The notes under the pieces: model-generated
Told to the model about the DNA's origin: nothing
Database searches by the model: none
What the model saw: the letters and a program-made list of their open reading frames with translations, nothing else
From: Steromphala cineraria
Taxonomy: Eukaryota > Mollusca > Gastropoda > Trochida > Trochidae
Direction of reading: 5' to 3'
Length of the DNA: 64,000 nucleotides
Assembly: GCA_916613615.1 (NCBI GenBank)
Contig: OU744732.1
Span: forward strand, 52,801,727 to 52,865,726
Made by a program: the position numbers and the translations under genes
In this document: positions 12,764 to 24,262 of the stretch, piece after piece
How positions within the stretch are numbered: position 1 is the first letter of the stretch
Layout: each line of letters opens with the position of its first letter

Positions 12764-14961
12764 AACTTGACAGTCCGATTACAAGGGTCTCTTAAAAAGG
12801 CATATAAACTGTAAAATAACCATTCCCAAACCATATTTCGGGATCGTCTTGTAAGTGGTGCTGAATGTCGAAATTTGACAGATGGGATCTTATTTGTGAA
12901 ATTCGAATGTTTTAAATTTCGAATAAAATTATCCATGTAAACTTTGTTTGGAAATACATCAGCAAAGTTACATTGCCTTAGCACAAAGAAACACATATGA
13001 ATAAGATCTAAAACTGTTGATCACTTATGAAGGATTTTGTAGAGCAAAATAGAAATCAGTGTTTTCAAATGTTGGCCCGTGGTCACTTCAATGACCTGCC
13101 AAATTTATTACAGCTATCTGCTAGGTATGACATACGAATATGCACGAATATTTGCACTAGAATACGTGGGTTATTGAACAAACTTAATATACGCAGCTGA
13201 GGTCTCTTATAAGATTATAAACTAACTGAAATATTACTGACAACACGTTTATCCAAAACTCACTCATCAACTCTTATAAGTATGAGGTTCATAAGATAAA
13301 TGGCTGTTTACATAGTGACCTATAAGGTATAAAAATTTTTAAAACTTACTAATGTTTAGTACTGCTTGACAATCGTAGGACCATTTAATTAATTCATCAA
13401 GATTCTTCATTATAAGTATGTATTTATTCAAACTACTATATGTACTTTTCTATGAGGTATGCATACTTCTGAAATGGTGTTGGTTAAAGCGTTAAGTCAA
13501 CCTATCAAATATCATTTGATATTTAGGTTATTTGGTTGTCACTTCAACCATGAGCGTGAAGAGTTCTAACATCATTGTGTTTACATCCTGCTTTTAAGTG
13601 GTTATTTTAAAGTATCAGTATTTAGTCGAATCTAATTTCGCCAAAACAAATCTATATATTTGGAAAAAAATTGTTTATCCCAGAGGAAAGCTTGGTTTGT
13701 ACATGCAAGTACATGTAATTATAAACCCTGCTTGTCTTTCACATTGGTATTCTACAGAATTTTACAATCATAACAGCCATAAACAACCATAAGAAATAAA
13801 ATTGAATATACTTGTAAAGAAAACTGATATAAAATATGTTGCTTTAATAAACGGCTCTTTATAAGCAATTACTAAGTTATAAATTGTTTGACATATAGTC
13901 TTTTTTCATGATTTATCCTTACCAGAATTTTTCTTAGTCGGAATTACTTAAGTTGTTCAAAAGGACACCTACATGTTTAAATTTGCAGCATTTTATATTG
14001 TTTTAATCAGATGATGTTTGATACATTATTATTTTATCTTTCGACCTCTTTGCACCTGAGATTCAGACAATATGTCGTAGGCATGAACATCTGTCTTATT
14101 ACCTATTTTACCATTTTTGTATTGTTAAAGTATCACACTTTTGATTATGTAAACTAGTAAAGTCGGAAATCTTCAATCTGTTTTCTTGAATACCCGACAA
14201 GGACCTGTTCTTATTGGAGTTTGCTGTAGGACATTGAAAAACTTTCTGGAAAGTATCTAACCTATAAGAACGGACTTATAAACGCAAGAGCAAATTGCTT
14301 CTTATGATTGACTGTGATTAAAGTGCTGTGCCACTTTTTGGATATGGTAACAAGTTGACTCAACCCTAATTCAATGATTCGACATTCCTCGCCTGTGTGA
14401 TGACCAAGGACTGTAGAATATATTTAGCAAAATAGTTTGATATTGAACTTCCTAAGCTTGATATTGTTAAGTTAAACCGTGTCCGTGTATATCTTAAGAT
14501 ATGTTGGTTATATATTTACTGGATATTTCCTCATTCAAAAGTCAATCTTGCTTAATTTGTTCTTTGATTGTCTTCTTGGATAGAATTCTAGGTATAAAAC
14601 ATTTAATAGATATCACGAACATAAGCATTAGACAATGCAATAATTCGTTATCATTAAAATCATCACATTTTGCAACTTTGAGATATATAATGGGAATGTT
14701 AATCGTCTATAATTTATAGGAAAGACAAAGCAATTTGTAATTTGCTTCATCACAATTTTTTACAAATGACACAACCAAAGATAGCTACATTATGTATGAT
14801 CCCTTGAAGGACATTGTGATCATAATATAAAAATAACTTGAGGAAGGGAAAGTTTATTATAGATTTGATTGGAACAGGAATATATATTACTTCAGAGCTC
14901 AAGGCTTTTCTCAATTCGTATCTAATAAACATGTTATAAATAGTTTACAATTGATTTGAAC

Positions 14962-15058
14962 TGCTTCATATAGTTTTTCTTTCTTAGTCAATTGAAACCA
15001 TTAATTTTCATGTTCCTGACATCTCCTTAAATTTCCCCTAAAACGTGCTATTGCCCCT
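14962..15058 (-). mobile_element. Truncated family A MITE (right end only)
   Basis: About 97 bp of the G-rich side of family A, in reverse orientation, ending CGTGCTATTGCCCCT, followed by TTAA at 15,059-15,062. The other two-thirds is missing. It sits at the junction of the two 2-kb direct repeats. Confidence 0.8.
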
Positions 15059-15321
15059 TTAATCCAAAACTTACGCACATAAGTATTACGGTTTTTTAGA
15101 TCAAAGGCTATTTACAGACAAAGCAATTGGAAATAAAACTTAGTTATATTAAGTACTGCTTGTTATAAATTGGACCATTTAATATTTTTCATTGTTATTC
15201 ACTGCTCAATTTTATATTCAAATTTAGGTCATGCATACTTCTCATAGGATATTACTTAACTTGTTAAGTCAACCTACAGAATATCATTTGATATTCATGA
15301 GGTTATTTTGCTGCCACTTAA

Positions 15322-15677
15322 AGGGGCAGTAGCACGTTTTTACGGGGAATATAAGGTGATGTCAGGAAAATGAAAATAAAGGGTTCCAATCTAAAGACAA
15401 TGTATTTAAACTAAATGAATCATCAATAAATCAAATATATAATGTAAAGTTAAGCCATAAGGTTACTTTTCTTACTCAAAATGAATTAAAGGTGTTCACA
15501 CAAAAATGGCTGCCAATGGATTTTATGTAAATCTTTATAATTTGATCTCTGACTATGGATGATTGGTTTGTGTAATTAGATTTTTGACACTATCAAAGGA
15601 ATACATTTAGCATTAACTTACAATTATCAGTGAAAAATTGAAAATATAAAATTGTCAAAAAACGTGCTACTGCCCCT
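15322..15677 (+). mobile_element. Full-length family A MITE with proven TTAA target
   Basis: 356 bp from AGGGGCAGTAGCACG to CGTGCTACTGCCCCT, flanked by TTAA at 15,318-15,321 and 15,678-15,681. Two related copies of the host sequence lack it: 13,541 onward in the left arm (GTCAC-TTCA-ACCATGAG) and 25,050-25,085 in the right arm, read in reverse (GCCAA-TTAA-ATCATGAG). This directly shows a 4-bp TTAA duplication. Confidence 0.95.
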
Positions 15678-17484
15678 TTAAACAAAGAGTGTAAAAGTTT
15701 CAACATCAAAGATGCAGTAAGAGAAAAATATTCTTTACATTATATCCCAGAGGAATGCTTAGATTTTCAGTATCTGTAAATCCTGCTTGTCTTTCACGTG
15801 TATATTCTACAGAATCAGTATTTAGTCAAATCTTCTATAAATATCATCAAAACAGAGTTATATATTTTAATCTATTCAGACATAGATCACCACTTTTTAT
15901 ATAAAAAACAGGTCTTAATCGAAAGAAATCGAAATTATGTTTTTAAAAATTTCGACCTCTCATTGATATTTAGTAATTTCTAATCCAAGTGGAACCTTTC
16001 CAAAACGTGATATCATCAGTTTTAAATATGATGTATTTTTCAAATGTAAATACGTTTTCAAGAAAGTTGTTTAACCTCTGGCATATAAGAGACATATCCA
16101 GCAACTTTTATAATTATGAATGATTGCTGTCACTTTGTGATAAAGACACAGCCAAAAGCAACCATAGGAAATTGGATTGAATGCACTTGTAAAGAAAACT
16201 GATATACAATATTTTGCTTTAATAAACGGCTCTTTATAAGAAATTACTAAGTTATAAATAGTTTGACATATCGTCTTTTTTCATGATTTGATTTATCAGA
16301 ATTCATTTTAGTCGGAAATACTTGTTTAGTTTTTCAAAAGAACACCTACATGTTTAAATTTGCAACATTTTATATCGTTGTTAATTTGATTATGTTTAAT
16401 ACATTAATATTTTATCTTTCGACCTCTTTGCACCTGAGAGTCAGATATTTTGTCGTGGGCATGAACATCTGTCTAAGTACCTATCTTAACATTTTTGTAT
16501 TGTACATGTTTAAATGTGCAACATTTTATATTGTTTTAATTAGATGATGTTTATTATATTATTATTTTATCTTTCGACCTCTTTGCACCTGGGAGTCAGA
16601 CATTTTGTCGTGGGCATGAACATCTTTCTAATTACCTGTTAAACCATTTTATTATTGTTTTAAGGATCACACTTGCACTTGTTTGTTTGTTGTTGAACGT
16701 TGAAGAACATTCTGTAAGGTATCTCACCGACTTAAAAACATAAAGAGCATTTTGGTTTTTACGATTGATTAAGATTATCTGCTGTGTATGTATGGAATGT
16801 AGAATATATTTAGCAAGTAAATTTGATATTGAACTTCTTAGCTTGATATTGTTACATTAAACACTATGTTTATCATAAGAACTATTGGTTATATTTTGCT
16901 GTTTTTACTGGATATTTTTATATTCTAAATTAAATTTGGATTCATTTGCTCTGTGATTGCCTTCTTGAATACATTCAATACAACACTAGGCATAAGTACA
17001 TTTCAGTTGTAACGAAACATATATACACAGGAGCATCATCAACTCAAATATTTCATTATCCTTATTATTTTTATCATCATAAAATTATTATCATCATAAT
17101 TTGCAACTTTGAGATAGAATGAATTTATATAGTTTATACATGTAGAAGAATAAATCAATTTGTAATTTGTTCCACGACAATTGTTTTAGAATTGACACAA
17201 TTAAAGATGATTTGATACCTTGAAGGAAATTTTGATTATTAGATAAAAATAATTTCAGTAGAAGAAAGGAAAGTTAAAGATTAAAAAGAAACAGGAAGTT
17301 CTATTACTCACAGCTTAAGGCTTTTGTCAAATCATATCTAATTACTATTTAATAAATAGTTTACAATTGATTTGATTTCAATCTTAATAGCTATAACTTA
17401 CTTCTGGATTGCAGAACGTTGTAAGATTTTGGCGAATATTGGAAAGCATGAAAAAAGGCCCTTTTAGAAATCCAAAAATCATAA

Positions 17485-17647
17485 TCTTCATCATCATCAT
17501 CATTATCATCATCATCATCACCATCACCATCACCATCACCATCACCATCACCATCACCATCATTATCATCATCATCATCATCATCAACATCTCCATCACC
17601 ATCAACATCATCATCATCATCGTCATCATCTTCATTATCATCATCAC

Positions 17648-17694
<47 letters not shown>

Positions 17695-17896
17695 CCATCA
17701 CCATCAACATCATCATCATCATCATCATCATCATCACCATGACCATCACCATCATCATCATCATCATCATCATCACCATCACCATCACCATCACCATCAC
17801 CATCACCATCATCATCCACCACCATCATCATCATCCACCACCATTATCATCATCGTCGTCGTCGTCGTCGCCGTCATCATCGTCGACATCTATCAT
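17485..17896 (+). repeat. Expanded ATC/ACC trinucleotide microsatellite (left arm)
   Basis: About 410 bp of CATCAT and CATCAC units with rare interruptions, ending in a GTCGTCGTC stretch. The partner tract in the right arm (22,768-22,890, GATGAT on the plus strand) is about 120 bp. Long frames open on both strands here (poly-Asp, poly-Met, poly-Ile/Thr), but they are microsatellite artefacts. Confidence 0.95.
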
Positions 17897-18767
17897 CTGT
17901 ATCTTCATTAAACACACACTGACACTTTATTGCAAATGCAGGTAATATCTATGAGAAGATAACGTGTCCTTTCAGATATACATGTCACAAGTGACTTTAT
18001 GAGGGAAAAATTCAAACCAAATTTTCTTTAAAATATGTTTTATTTATTTGAAAAATACAATGTTGATAATAGTTCAGGGTTAAAGAATCATAAACTGTAA
18101 TTTTTAGATAAAAAAAATCCGAAAACAGCATCTTCTAAATCAACTATGAAATTGTTAGAAAATTCAATTTTAATGGAATTTGAATGGCGACATACTTTTC
18201 TATATTTTCATTTTTATTCTAATTGGCTTTATCAGCAAGGTATTAACATTTGAAATGTATAAATGAAATGCAATGTCAACATTTTGCCTCCTCTTTGATG
18301 CTCAAGTGAAAGTACTACTTGATGTCTATCATAAACATGGAAACAAGATAATTACTATCATATACACTGAACAAAATATGAACGGGTTTATTATTTGCTC
18401 TGCTGTCATGGTGTTTGTGATAATGTCAGGTCTGGCATATCAGTTGTCAATTTCGAAATAAACATTGTCACATGTACGTTGTTGTTACAGTCAAATAATC
18501 ATTATTTCCCATTGGAAGAAAACTTAAAGTTTAAGAATATCAACAAATACGCATGAAAGTAAAATTTTATCAATTCTATTGTATATTCAATATGTACTTT
18601 TTTAAATGACACTATAAACAATGTTATGTTATATATTACATTGGAAATGAAACAAATGTATATTGTTTTATTGAAAGGAGTTTGATACAGTATTGTAGAT
18701 AGATTGAATTGAAATTTCATATATTTTCCTTGTTATATCAATAAAATTGAAATAATAATGAACATTT

Positions 18768-18898
18768 TTAAGCCTAATATCCAGTGCAAGCACTGCTCAT
18801 TGGCTGTACATTATCACCCTGAAGGAATTGTACTTTCAAAGCCGCTACTACGCGCTTCGCGCGACCACATAGGTCCCTACTTCCCGTGATAGTGTCAC

Positions 18899-18942
<44 letters not shown>
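18768..18942 (-). mobile_element. SINE 3' fragment in reverse, joined to an ATC microsatellite
   Basis: 18,771-18,885 is the reverse complement of the 3' half of the SINE at 6976-7302, including GCGCTTCGCGCGACCAC. (ATC)n follows at about 18,898-18,942. A GGGTACCTGGTA block near 19,083 resembles another part of the SINE body, so the microsatellite may have grown inside the element. It lies in the spacer between the arms. Confidence 0.8.
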
Positions 18943-20507
18943 ACGTGGAAAACTAGATTTATATTTTGAAGTTTGAAGATGAGTGATTTTGGGAAATGTC
19001 CACAGTGAGATATTGGATTGAGATACGTGTGGTGTCGCCCTTGGTACGTTATTTCAGTCAAAATATCCCCAGCACTACAGATGGGTACCTGGTAAAATTC
19101 TTTTGTCATGCCAGTAACCTTTGAATCACATGTATGTCAGTTTGAAAAAAACAAAGGTAATGGAACATAGAACATACTAAGTACATACTAAATCTATCAT
19201 TGTTATCCTTATCTGACTGAAAGCGTATTCAACTACGCCAAACTTTCTGAAATCAATGCCTTTAATGATCTGATATGAAAGAAAGCATGATGTTTTTCTA
19301 TGTGTTTATATAATGTGTTAAAGGTAATTATCTTGTAATACTTAGGTGCGCACTTTAATAGTTTACATAAAAAGGAAGTCTTGCATATAGGTAGCAATTT
19401 GAAACCTGAGGTTATATGTGAAATCACATGGCTTGGTCTTGTGTGGGAAGAAGAACAAGATGTAAACCTTGATGTGTAGGCTCAAATAGGCTATATTTGT
19501 GAGATTATGTATTTATCAATTTTTGGAACATATAACGATATCAGATATTTTACAAAGGACGAATTGCTAGATATGTGTATATGCAGGTACCTCAAACACA
19601 TAATTGTATACAGATACGACAACACACGTTTTTGTAAATAAAACTCAATATTTTCTGTGAAGAATGTTGCAAGACAACAATTGATAGTTTTCGCATTTTT
19701 ATGCCATTTGGATCATATATGACGAATTTTATTGGGAGATGAATAATTAAAAAACACTAATTTAAAAAATTAATCTTATTCGAAACCGATGATATAAATT
19801 GAAGAAATAAGGAGTTTTAATGTAGGTCTACAGTTTCATTTCCTGGTTGGTATTTCAACAATTTGCCAAGTAATGAATGAATACATGAAGGAATGAATAA
19901 ATAACTATCGAGAATGTCTTTGAATGGATATACCATGCTTGAAGGGCCTTACATGTATCATGTCATTTGGGTTTCGCTTGGACCTCAATGAAGTATATCA
20001 AGCAGCATTGACAAAGGACCACCAATTGCCTAGGCATGAAATCACCATTCTTAAAGCATTTTATGGGATTGTCTGGTCACTGGTCCTGAATTTCAAAAAT
20101 TGGCACGAGAAAATAGACAGATAGGGTCATATTTTAGATATTTCGATTTTTTTAAATTTTCAATTAAGAGTTAAAATATTGATTCCCTGAAAAAAAGTGT
20201 CATCTCTACATTGGTGTAGTGCAAAGGAGCAAATATGAATTAGGCCTGAGCCCGTTGATCAGTTATGAAAGATTTTGCAGAAAAAAATATATAGTGTTTT
20301 AAAATTTTTTTACCCCTGGTCAATTCAAAATCATTACTTTTTACTGTTGGGTATGAAATATGAATATGTTAATGCCAAATGAATCTAAACTTATTTAGAG
20401 GAATTTCAATATGATCCGTTTCGTCTTTTCAATGCTAGGGGGCCTCAAAGACATTCCAAATTACATTATATTTGCACAAGAATACGCAAGTAAGTGAACA
20501 AACTTAA

Positions 20508-21060
20508 AGATGCTATATCATAGTGCAATAATTTTTTAAGTATTTTTAATGTATACGTTGTATTTTAAGAAAAACTTAGCGACCAACCTTGAGAAAATCG
20601 GACCACAATTCATCAAATAGGAGATAATTTACCAAATAATACCGAAACGGCAGTCGACATAAGGGCGAATCAAGTGTGGCCATTTCACAACTTCCGGTTT
20701 CAAAATGTACGCTTGGAAACCGTCTTTGTCGCGCTCAACTAGATTTTATATTCTTTTTTCCGAATTAGGTATTCGTTGCTGTCAAGGTTGATACCCATCG
20801 AACGCAATTACGGTAGTTGAGACACGGTGTAAATCCTACAAGCATAATGATTACGTCACCGAAAGCGGGTTCACAAAATGACATGCCCTTTCTAAGAGGG
20901 GTACTGTGCTTGAAGCGTCGAAATAAGTATGTTATTGTTGATTAAACAATCTAAATATGATATCAAAATTTCGACGAAAGATTTTTCTACAAAGTGATGT
21001 ATTTCAATTCTCAATAGCTAAGTTTCATCCTGAACCGCTTGCAAGTATGATACAGCATCT
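20508..21060 (+). mobile_element. Family B TTAA element, copy 1
   Basis: 553 bp with inverted ends AGATGCTATATCAT and ATGATACAGCATCT, flanked by TTAA at 20,504-20,507 and 21,061-21,064. The host is the family D end, whose empty form GAACAAACTTAATATACGCAG is at about 13,177-13,197, so the TTAA duplication is directly visible. No open frame of transposase size. Confidence 0.9.
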
Positions 21061-22346
21061 TTAAGGTACGCAGCTGTTGACACTTTTTTAAAAGCATGTT
21101 AAATTAATATAACTTAAAGATATGCAACTTTCATTAAGTCAATATCTACAATACTATTACAAACTCCTTTCAATAAAACAATATACATTTGTGTATTGTT
21201 CAATGTAATATACAACATATAATTGTCATTAAAGAAAGTCAATATTGACTATACTTTAGAATTGACAAATTGTACCTTCATGCATATTTGTTGACATGAA
21301 ATTTGATTATTCTTCCAATAGGGAATTATGATTATTTGATTGTAACAACAGCGTACATGTGACAATGTTTATTTCGAAATTGACAACTGATATGACAGAC
21401 CTGACATTATCACAAACTCCATGATAGCAGAGAAGATAATAAACCCGTTTATATTTTGTTCAGAGGATATGATAGTAATTATCTTGTTTCCATGTTTATG
21501 ATAGACATTAAACTTTATATTCTGTATGCTGCACCGGTGTTGGATGCAGTTTTTATATCGATTTGAAAATTACTAGTGCAAGTATTACTTTCCCTTGAGC
21601 ATCAAAGAGGCGCCAATACGTTGACATTCATTTGTAAACATTTCAAAGTTTCATACCTTGCTGATAAAGTCAATTATCCAAAAATTGCAAAGATAGTAAA
21701 GTATATTCTACCATAAATGTGCAAAATACTCGTTTCTGATTGGTTGCTGTGAAAAATCAGAGAGCGTTTAATTTGGTTATAGGTTATGTGAAGAATTCAT
21801 GTGTTGCCTAGCAACAAGCAGTTGCTGTTGTGTCGGAAATTTTCACAAAAATATGCCATAATTGCGTTGTGTGTACATTATTTATAAAATTTATTCAAAA
21901 TTTCCACAAGCTTAACACTTGCAGTCAGTCAAAACCGGTAAATACACGACACTGACAAAGGTTCAGATTTCCCGTTGGCATGGTCCACCATTCTGTAGCG
22001 TTAGACCAAAACGGGCTCGACAAAGTGTAACTGGCCAGAATATTATACGAATATGAATCGAAATGTGGCATACACTTACTTTAATTTATTTACAACACCA
22101 ATGTAAGTATACTGACGTCAAGTTTGTGAATATATGGCATGCAAAATAAAACGTCTTCTGAATAGAGTGTGCTCACTTTGCAACATTGTTAATCTACGAG
22201 GCCTTTTATATGTAACGCTATTCGAGATTACCAAATCCGTCAACACTGTGAATGCCGCTCCGTGAACATGACACAGCACACCTGAGTCAATGCCAAAGAA
22301 AATAGTTCAATTTTTAATCGCTATTATGAAGATAAACATACTGTCT

Positions 22347-22475
22347 CTGGAAATCAGCGGCATATAACGGAATTATTATGGCTCTAAATTATCCATAATT
22401 TATATATGCGTTGGACTATAGATTAAATTTAGAGCTATCATAATTCCGTTATATGCCGCTGATTTCCAAACACAG
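22347..22475. repeat. Foldback palindrome
   Basis: GGAAATCAGCGGCATATAAC near the left end is mirrored by its complement near the right end, and the arms continue through GGAATTATTATGGCTCTAAA. It looks like a short hairpin MITE within the right arm. No clear target duplication was found. Confidence 0.7.
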
Positions 22476-22767
22476 TAAAATACGTCGCTATTAAAACTGA
22501 ATTGTCTAACATTTGAATATTTGATTAAGAAGATGCTGTGTTCAGATTTTTTTTATCTATACAGGCAGCTTAAGATTCTTTTTAACCCTGAACAATTATC
22601 AATATATTGAATCTTTCAAATAAGAGTTACATATTTTAAAGAAAATTTGGTTGTGATTTTCTTTCATAAAGTCACGTTTTATTTCATATACCGATAGAAC
22701 CTCCTCATCCTCTCGTTGATATGACCTGCATTTGCAATACAGTGTCAATTTTCTGTATGATGTTGAT

Positions 22768-22890
22768 AAAGATGAAAATGAATATGATGGATGTCGATGA
22801 TGATGTCGACTATGACGACGGAGATGATGATGATGATTATGGTGATGGAGATGATGATGAAGATTATGCTGATGTTACGAGTATGAATAT
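22768..22890 (+). repeat. Short GAT/GGT trinucleotide tract, partner of the expanded left-arm tract
   Basis: GATGATGATGAT with GATGGT and GACGAC variants. It lies at the mirrored place of 17,485-17,896 but is about 3.4 times shorter and more interrupted. Confidence 0.85.
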
Positions 22891-23687
22891 GAATGAACTT
22901 TCTTTTTTTAATTTCTAAAAGTGCTGTTTTTTTCAATTTTCCAATTATCATAAAAATGTTACAACCTACTGCAAGAAGTAGAATTAAAGCTATGAAGATT
23001 GAAATCAAAGCTATTGTAAACTATTTATTACATGGTAATTAGATTTGACAAAAGCCTTTAGCAGCTGTGAAGTAATAGAACTTCCTGTTTCTTTTTAATC
23101 TTTAACTTTCCTTTTCTCTACTGAAATTATATTAATTTAAAACACAAACTCTCATCCAAGGTATCATAACTATCTTTAATTATGTCATTTAAAAAAAATA
23201 ACATGGAACAAATTATAAATGTATTTGTTCTTCTATAAACTATATACATTTGCAATCTTCATTCTATCTCAAAGTTGCAAAACATGACGATAATAAGGAT
23301 AATGAAATATTACTCTGTCAAAATGTTTGAGTTGATGATGCTCTTGTGAATGTTTCGTTACAACTAAAATGTACTTATGCCTAATGTTGCATTGAATTTA
23401 TCAAGAAGGCAATCACAAATTAATGCAAATTTTATTTGGAATGAGAAAATATCCAGTAAAACCAGCAAAATATAGCCAACAATTCTTATGATAAACAGAG
23501 TGTTTAATGTTACAATATCAAGCTAAAGAAGTTCAGAATCAAACTAGTTTGCTAAATATATTCTACAGTCCTTGGTAATCTCACAGGCGATGGATGGAAC
23601 CATTTAATGGAGTCTTGGAGGTTGATTCGACGTAAATTACCTTATATCCAAAACAGTGGCATGGCAGATAATCACAGTCAATCTTAA

Positions 23688-24262
23688 AGATGCTGTATCA
23701 TACTTGCAAGCGGTTCAGGATGAAACTTAGCTATTGAGAAATGAAATACATCACTTTGTAGAACAATCTTTCGTCGAAAATTTGATATCATATTTAGATT
23801 GTTTAATCAACAAAAACATACTTATTTCGACGCTTCAAGCACAGTACCCCTCGTAGAAAGGGCATGTCATTTAACGAACCCGCTTTCAGTGACGTAATTA
23901 TTATACTTGTAGGATTTACACCGTGTCTCAACTACCGTAATTGCGTTCGATGGGTATCAACTTTGACAGCAATGAATACCTAATTCGGAGAAAAAGAATA
24001 TAAAATCTAATTGAGCGCGACAAAGACGGGTTTCAAGCGTACATTTAAAAACCAGAAGTTGTGAAATGGCCACACTTGATTCGCCCTTATGTCGACTGCC
24101 GTTTCGGTATATTTTGGTAAATTATCTCCTTTTTGATGAATTTTGGTCGGATTTTCTAAAGGTTGGTCGGATTTTCTAAAGGTTGGTCGCAAAAGTTTTC
24201 TAAAAATACAATGTATACATTAAAAATACTTTTAAATATATTGCAAGTATGATATAGCATCT
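23688..24262 (-). mobile_element. Family B TTAA element, copy 2
   Basis: 575 bp, reverse complement of the copy at 20,508-21,060 with moderate divergence, flanked by TTAA at 23,684-23,687 and 24,263-24,266. The left arm has the empty site near 14,295-14,330 (GCTTCTTATGATTGACTGTG). A 25-bp block with GGTTGGTCGGATTTTC is tandemly repeated inside. The 61-residue frame at 24,007-24,192 is not conserved in copy 1. Confidence 0.9.

Larger units (their letters stand above)
13200..17390 (+). repeat. Left-arm direct duplication of ~2 kb (two units)
   Basis: Unit 1 (about 13,200-14,950) and unit 2 (about 15,090-17,390) share ordered blocks. Examples: ATCAGTATTTAGTC at 13,612 and 15,814; ACATGTTTAAATTTGCA at 13,970 and 16,348; TTTCGACCTCTTTGCACCTG at 14,039 and 16,417; GATATTGAACTTC at 14,440 and 16,830. 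The right arm has one counterpart (about 23,020-25,500). Unit 2 also contains a private 154-bp tandem duplication (16,350-16,503 and 16,504-16,657). A truncated family A end lies exactly at the junction. No coding frame is shared by the units. Confidence 0.8.
1..18755 (+). repeat. Left arm of a giant imperfect inverted duplication
   Basis: Reads in reverse complement as the right arm (21,086-37,790), in the same order throughout. Matching blocks found by eye (left with right): 100-180 with 37,620-37,690; 340-470 with 37,385-37,520; 4,490-4,550 with 36,575-36,650; 5,345-5,440 with 35,275-35,375; 6,315-6,425 with 34,110-34,210; 6,840-6,970 with 33,240-33,370; 8,380-8,440 with 32,875-32,930; 9,265-9,350 with 32,155-32,260; 12,075-12,190 with 30,420-30,520; 13,200-13,300 with 25,405-25,500; 17,920-18,000 with 22,660-22,745; 18,275-18,310 with 21,590-21,625; 18,640-18,690 with 21,145-21,190. 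The arms are clearly diverged and carry private insertions. No conserved coding frame was seen, so outside the listed elements this stretch is treated as non-coding. The arm may extend left of the window. Confidence 0.85.
18756..21085. other. Spacer between the inverted arms
   Basis: About 2.3 kb not matched by either arm at the mirrored position. It contains the SINE fragment, a diverged family D-like segment (about 20,240-20,507 and 21,061-21,076, ending CGCAGCTG) and a family B element inserted in that segment. Between 19,120 and 20,240 no gene or recognisable element was seen. Confidence 0.6.

Noticed and set aside
17384..17945. Long open frames on both strands (143-178 residues) across the trinucleotide tract
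   Set aside because: They consist of poly-Met, poly-Asp or poly-Ile/Thr from a microsatellite whose unit is three bases, so all frames stay open. There are no flanking exons or domains.
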